Below, piece by piece: positions 28,238 to 30,052 of a stretch of DNA of 30,052 nucleotides; position 1 is the first letter of the stretch; the number at the start of each line of letters is the position of its first letter. This DNA comes from a virus. The stretch is taken from positions 1-30,052 of the IMG/VR virus record IMGVR_UViG_3300008110_000847; one strand, 5' to 3'. Position numbers and translations under genes: made by a program. Under the pieces are notes generated by a model. It searched no databases. It saw only the letters and a program-made list of their open reading frames with translations, and was not told where the DNA came from.

Positions 28238-28864
28238 ATGAAAAAATCAAAAAAATCAAAAAAAGAAATTTCTGTACATAAGCCTAGTCAAGATTATATT
28301 GAAGCCGCACTAAAATTTTGTACTAGACAAATAGATACACTAGGGCATCCGTTGGCAGATGATGCCCTATTCACACATCTAGATGACTCAAACTCATCAT
28401 TACTACGTGAAGCGGTATTAGCGCATGTTGCCAATCTTAAGTGGTGTTCGGAAAAACACGGACCAGATGCTATGGATCCAGTTACTGGAAAAAACTATGA
28501 AATAAAACCTAAGCGCGGTGATAAATCTCCTTTTAAGGGTGGCGGAAGCTTTAGCGATCTCACCGAAAAAAGAATTGAAGCCATGAAAACTACAAACGAC
28601 GGCATGATTGTAGGATTGTTTGTGGAACGTAGACTTGTATTAGCATTAGAATTTTTACTATCTGATATTATGCCGAAATTAGAGGCAAAGGTTATCAAAG
28701 AATGTGTTGATGGTAAGAACCGTTATGCTAGAAGTAGCGGTTTTGATTACCGAGATTATAAAGATAGTAAAAATTTAAAAATCATATATATAGATGAGGA
28801 TATGATTGCAGAATACGAATGCATTCACCACGAACTATATGATTTGATTTTGAGTACTAAATGA
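28238..28864 (+). CDS. putative PD-(D/E)XK restriction-like endonuclease
   Basis: 208 aa. GPDAMDPVTGKNYEIKP (75-91) fits the catalytic core of PD-(D/E)XK nucleases: P76-D77, a turn with D80, then E88-I-K90 on the next strand. GDKSPFKGGGSFSDLT and a strand MIVGLFVERRLVLALEFLL follow, as in type II restriction enzymes. The first ten residues are a Lys-rich tail. It overlaps a DNA methyltransferase gene by 4 bases, the usual layout of a restriction-modification pair. No clear SD precedes the ATG; a TATACT box (28217-28222) suggests a short-leader transcript. Alternatives are a methyl-directed or host-DNA-degrading nuclease. Confidence 0.7.
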   Translation: MKKSKKSKKEISVHKPSQDYIEAALKFCTRQIDTLGHPLADDALFTHLDDSNSSLLREAVLAHVANLKWCSEKHGPDAMDPVTGKNYEIKPKRGDKSPFKGGGSFSDLTEKRIEAMKTTNDGMIVGLFVERRLVLALEFLLSDIMPKLEAKVIKECVDGKNRYARSSGFDYRDYKDSKNLKIIYIDEDMIAEYECIHHELYDLILSTK

Positions 28865-29850
28865 TTGAACAATATTTAAACGTAAGATATAGCACTAGAA
28901 ATCTACCTGATAGCGAGTTTGATAAACTGCTACCTACATTAGCAAAAGAACTCACGCAGGTAGATTTCCTACCTCATTACACCGAGGATAAATTGCGTAA
29001 GGATTGGAACGAGCTAAAAAAATGGTCAACTACTGAAACTTTTATTAATTCAACCAGCCGTTTAGGTATGAAATTGTGCGAACATTTCATGCCAAATTTC
29101 TATGATATTGAAGATAACCGAGGTAATAGTTTCAGAACATATTGGCAAGATAGTAAACTTTTAGAAAAGGTATTAATCGGTAATCGTAAATCACATAGCA
29201 CTCCATACCTTTCGGAACTGAAGCGAGGTATTTATTTTGCAACTGGAATGCCCAAATCAACAATGTACAGACCGCAAATGAGCAAGATGATCACAACAGG
29301 TGCAGAATATGTACTTGATCCTTGTGCTGGTTGGGGAGGTCGTATGTTGGGCACAGTAGCAAATGGGGCACATTATATTGCATTTGAGCCTAACCCAATT
29401 ACTTTTGCCAATCTAAATAGAATGATTGATTTTTTGGGTATTACAAGTAATGTAACATTGTATTGTGATGATGCACGTAATATTGATTCCTATGACATAC
29501 CAATGGTTGATGTTGTTTTGACTAGTCCACCTTACTTTGATTTAGAAATTTACTGTAAGGATAACAATCAAAGTGTCCAAAATTGTACTACCTATGAGGA
29601 TTGGGATACCAATTTTTTGACAATAATCATATCTAAGTGTATAATGTATTTAAAGGCTGATGGCAAAAGTTGCTGGAATGTAGCAAACTTCGGTAAAAAT
29701 GATATGTGGGCAAGTGTTGACAATGCACATGAAATAATGAATTTTGAACGTGCTATAATTTATGAAAATAAATCTTCAGCTAGGCCAACAATAAAATCTG
29801 ATTCAAAATCTAAAAAATCTGATATAACAGTTTCATACACACGGAGATAA
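28861..29850 (+). CDS. DNA methyltransferase with TSPPY motif
   Basis: 329-aa SAM-dependent DNA methyltransferase. Motif I is DPCAGWGG (153-160), followed by IAFEPNPITFANL (acidic residue binding SAM ribose), YCDDARNID, and motif IV TSPPY (221-225), typical of N4-cytosine or N6-adenine enzymes. SCWNVANFG follows as a later strand. About 150 residues precede motif I and may hold the target-recognition region. It is coupled (ATGA) to the putative endonuclease, so it may protect phage DNA against it. The specificity is unknown. A Lys/Ser-rich segment near the C-terminus is low complexity. Confidence 0.86.
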   Translation: MIEQYLNVRYSTRNLPDSEFDKLLPTLAKELTQVDFLPHYTEDKLRKDWNELKKWSTTETFINSTSRLGMKLCEHFMPNFYDIEDNRGNSFRTYWQDSKLLEKVLIGNRKSHSTPYLSELKRGIYFATGMPKSTMYRPQMSKMITTGAEYVLDPCAGWGGRMLGTVANGAHYIAFEPNPITFANLNRMIDFLGITSNVTLYCDDARNIDSYDIPMVDVVLTSPPYFDLEIYCKDNNQSVQNCTTYEDWDTNFLTIIISKCIMYLKADGKSCWNVANFGKNDMWASVDNAHEIMNFERAIIYENKSSARPTIKSDSKSKKSDITVSYTRR

Positions 29851-29851
29851 C

Positions 29852-30052
29852 ATGAGTGCAAGTTGGATACGCAAACTTAACGAATCTGATAGTCGCCTTC
29901 ATAAAGAAGATGTAGTTAGACAAGCACTGGAAGCTGCCACATTGGGCAGCACCAATGCCATTAACTTTTTGACGTTAACAAAGGTATGTTACAACCCTTA
30001 TCATACCTTCGGTGTTAAACAAGTGCCCGATACAGTAGGTATTACTGATGCA
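29852..30052 (+). CDS. probable ATP-dependent DNA ligase, 3' partial
   Basis: 67 residues are visible, running off the right edge. SWIRKLNESDSRLHKEDVVR followed by QALEAATLGSTNAINFLTLT and CYNPYHTFGVKQVPD resembles the helical N-terminal domain of phage DNA ligases, where the N-P-Y-x-T-F-G-V-K-x-[VI]-P segment precedes the adenylation domain. The catalytic K-x-D-G is outside the window, so this rests on the N-terminus and on the replication context (polymerase, clamp, 5' nuclease). SD ACGGAG precedes the ATG. Confidence 0.62.
   Translation, partial: MSASWIRKLNESDSRLHKEDVVRQALEAATLGSTNAINFLTLTKVCYNPYHTFGVKQVPDTVGITDA

Noticed and set aside
2981-28698. Minus-strand ORFs of 60-145 residues scattered through the window
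   Set aside because: Each lies opposite a well-supported + strand gene, lacks a good ribosome site and recognisable motifs, and would break the uniform gene direction.
1-30052. tRNA genes, rRNA, IS elements, attachment sites or CRISPR arrays
   Set aside because: No cloverleaf-like gaps, transposase motifs, or regularly spaced repeats were seen. The only repeats I noticed are promoter cassettes and protein-level paralogs. I could not run a tRNA or repeat search.

Overview
The window is a densely packed, AT-rich stretch of a T4-like tailed phage genome. Every gene I can support is on the + strand. Neighbouring genes usually overlap by 1-8 bases (ATGA or TAATG junctions) or are only a few bases apart. 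A family B DNA polymerase with proofreading domain, a gp45-type sliding clamp, a FEN/RNase H-like 5' nuclease and a probable DNA ligase start at the right edge are the replication core of the T4 superfamily. Many of the small proteins look like the conserved hypotheticals of marine T4-like phages. A lipoprotein signal and a Pal-type OmpA domain suggest a Gram-negative host. I cannot name the host.

Layout. 1-427: two small membrane proteins, the first cut by the left edge. 424-3928: DNA polymerase and sliding clamp. 3933-14212: a nucleotide and DNA-modification region with a DpdA/TGT-like base-exchange enzyme, a small T-fold-like protein, a GT-B glycosyltransferase, a GalE-like epimerase, FolE, a cytidylyltransferase, a Lar-like zinc protein, QueD, a phosphoribosyltransferase, a Pal-like lipoprotein, a MazG-like pyrophosphohydrolase and QueE. 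14209-18475: a second glycosyltransferase, the UV-damage endonuclease UvdE and accessory proteins, closed by a strong terminator. 18505-21303: a promoter, a ParB/sulfiredoxin-fold protein, and the 5' nuclease behind its own promoter. 21321-25896: a chain of small overlapping ORFs, including a tandem set of diverged paralogs at 22030-23625. 26165-28203: a terminator and two near-identical promoter/leader cassettes driving small proteins. 28238-30052: a putative PD-(D/E)XK endonuclease, a TSPPY DNA methyltransferase and the start of a probable ligase.

How the genes may work together. FolE, QueD and QueE lead from GTP to 7-carboxy-7-deazaguanine. DpdA would exchange it, or a downstream derivative, for guanine in phage DNA. 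No QueC is visible, so either it lies outside the window, the host supplies it, or the carboxy form is used. A phenylalanine-rich acidic peptide (F-D-D/K-F/L-F) occurs at the C-terminus of the polymerase, at the C-terminus of the second glycosyltransferase and near the C-terminus of DpdA. In RB69 polymerase a similar C-terminal peptide binds the sliding clamp. I therefore infer that base exchange and possibly DNA glycosylation are tethered to the clamp encoded here. The other main candidate for something undescribed is the tandem array of about six small diverged paralogs ending in a shared F-x4-[DEK]-x3-F-x-L-x-W-like strand.

Regulation visible in sequence: three copies of the 16-mer GGTTGACAATAAATCC, each part of a sigma70-like promoter with a 17-base spacer; a fourth related promoter that would give a leaderless 5' nuclease mRNA; TAAATA boxes that resemble T4-type late promoters; and two strong intrinsic terminators. 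No gene-free stretch exceeds 100 bases, and I saw no tRNA, rRNA, IS element or CRISPR array.
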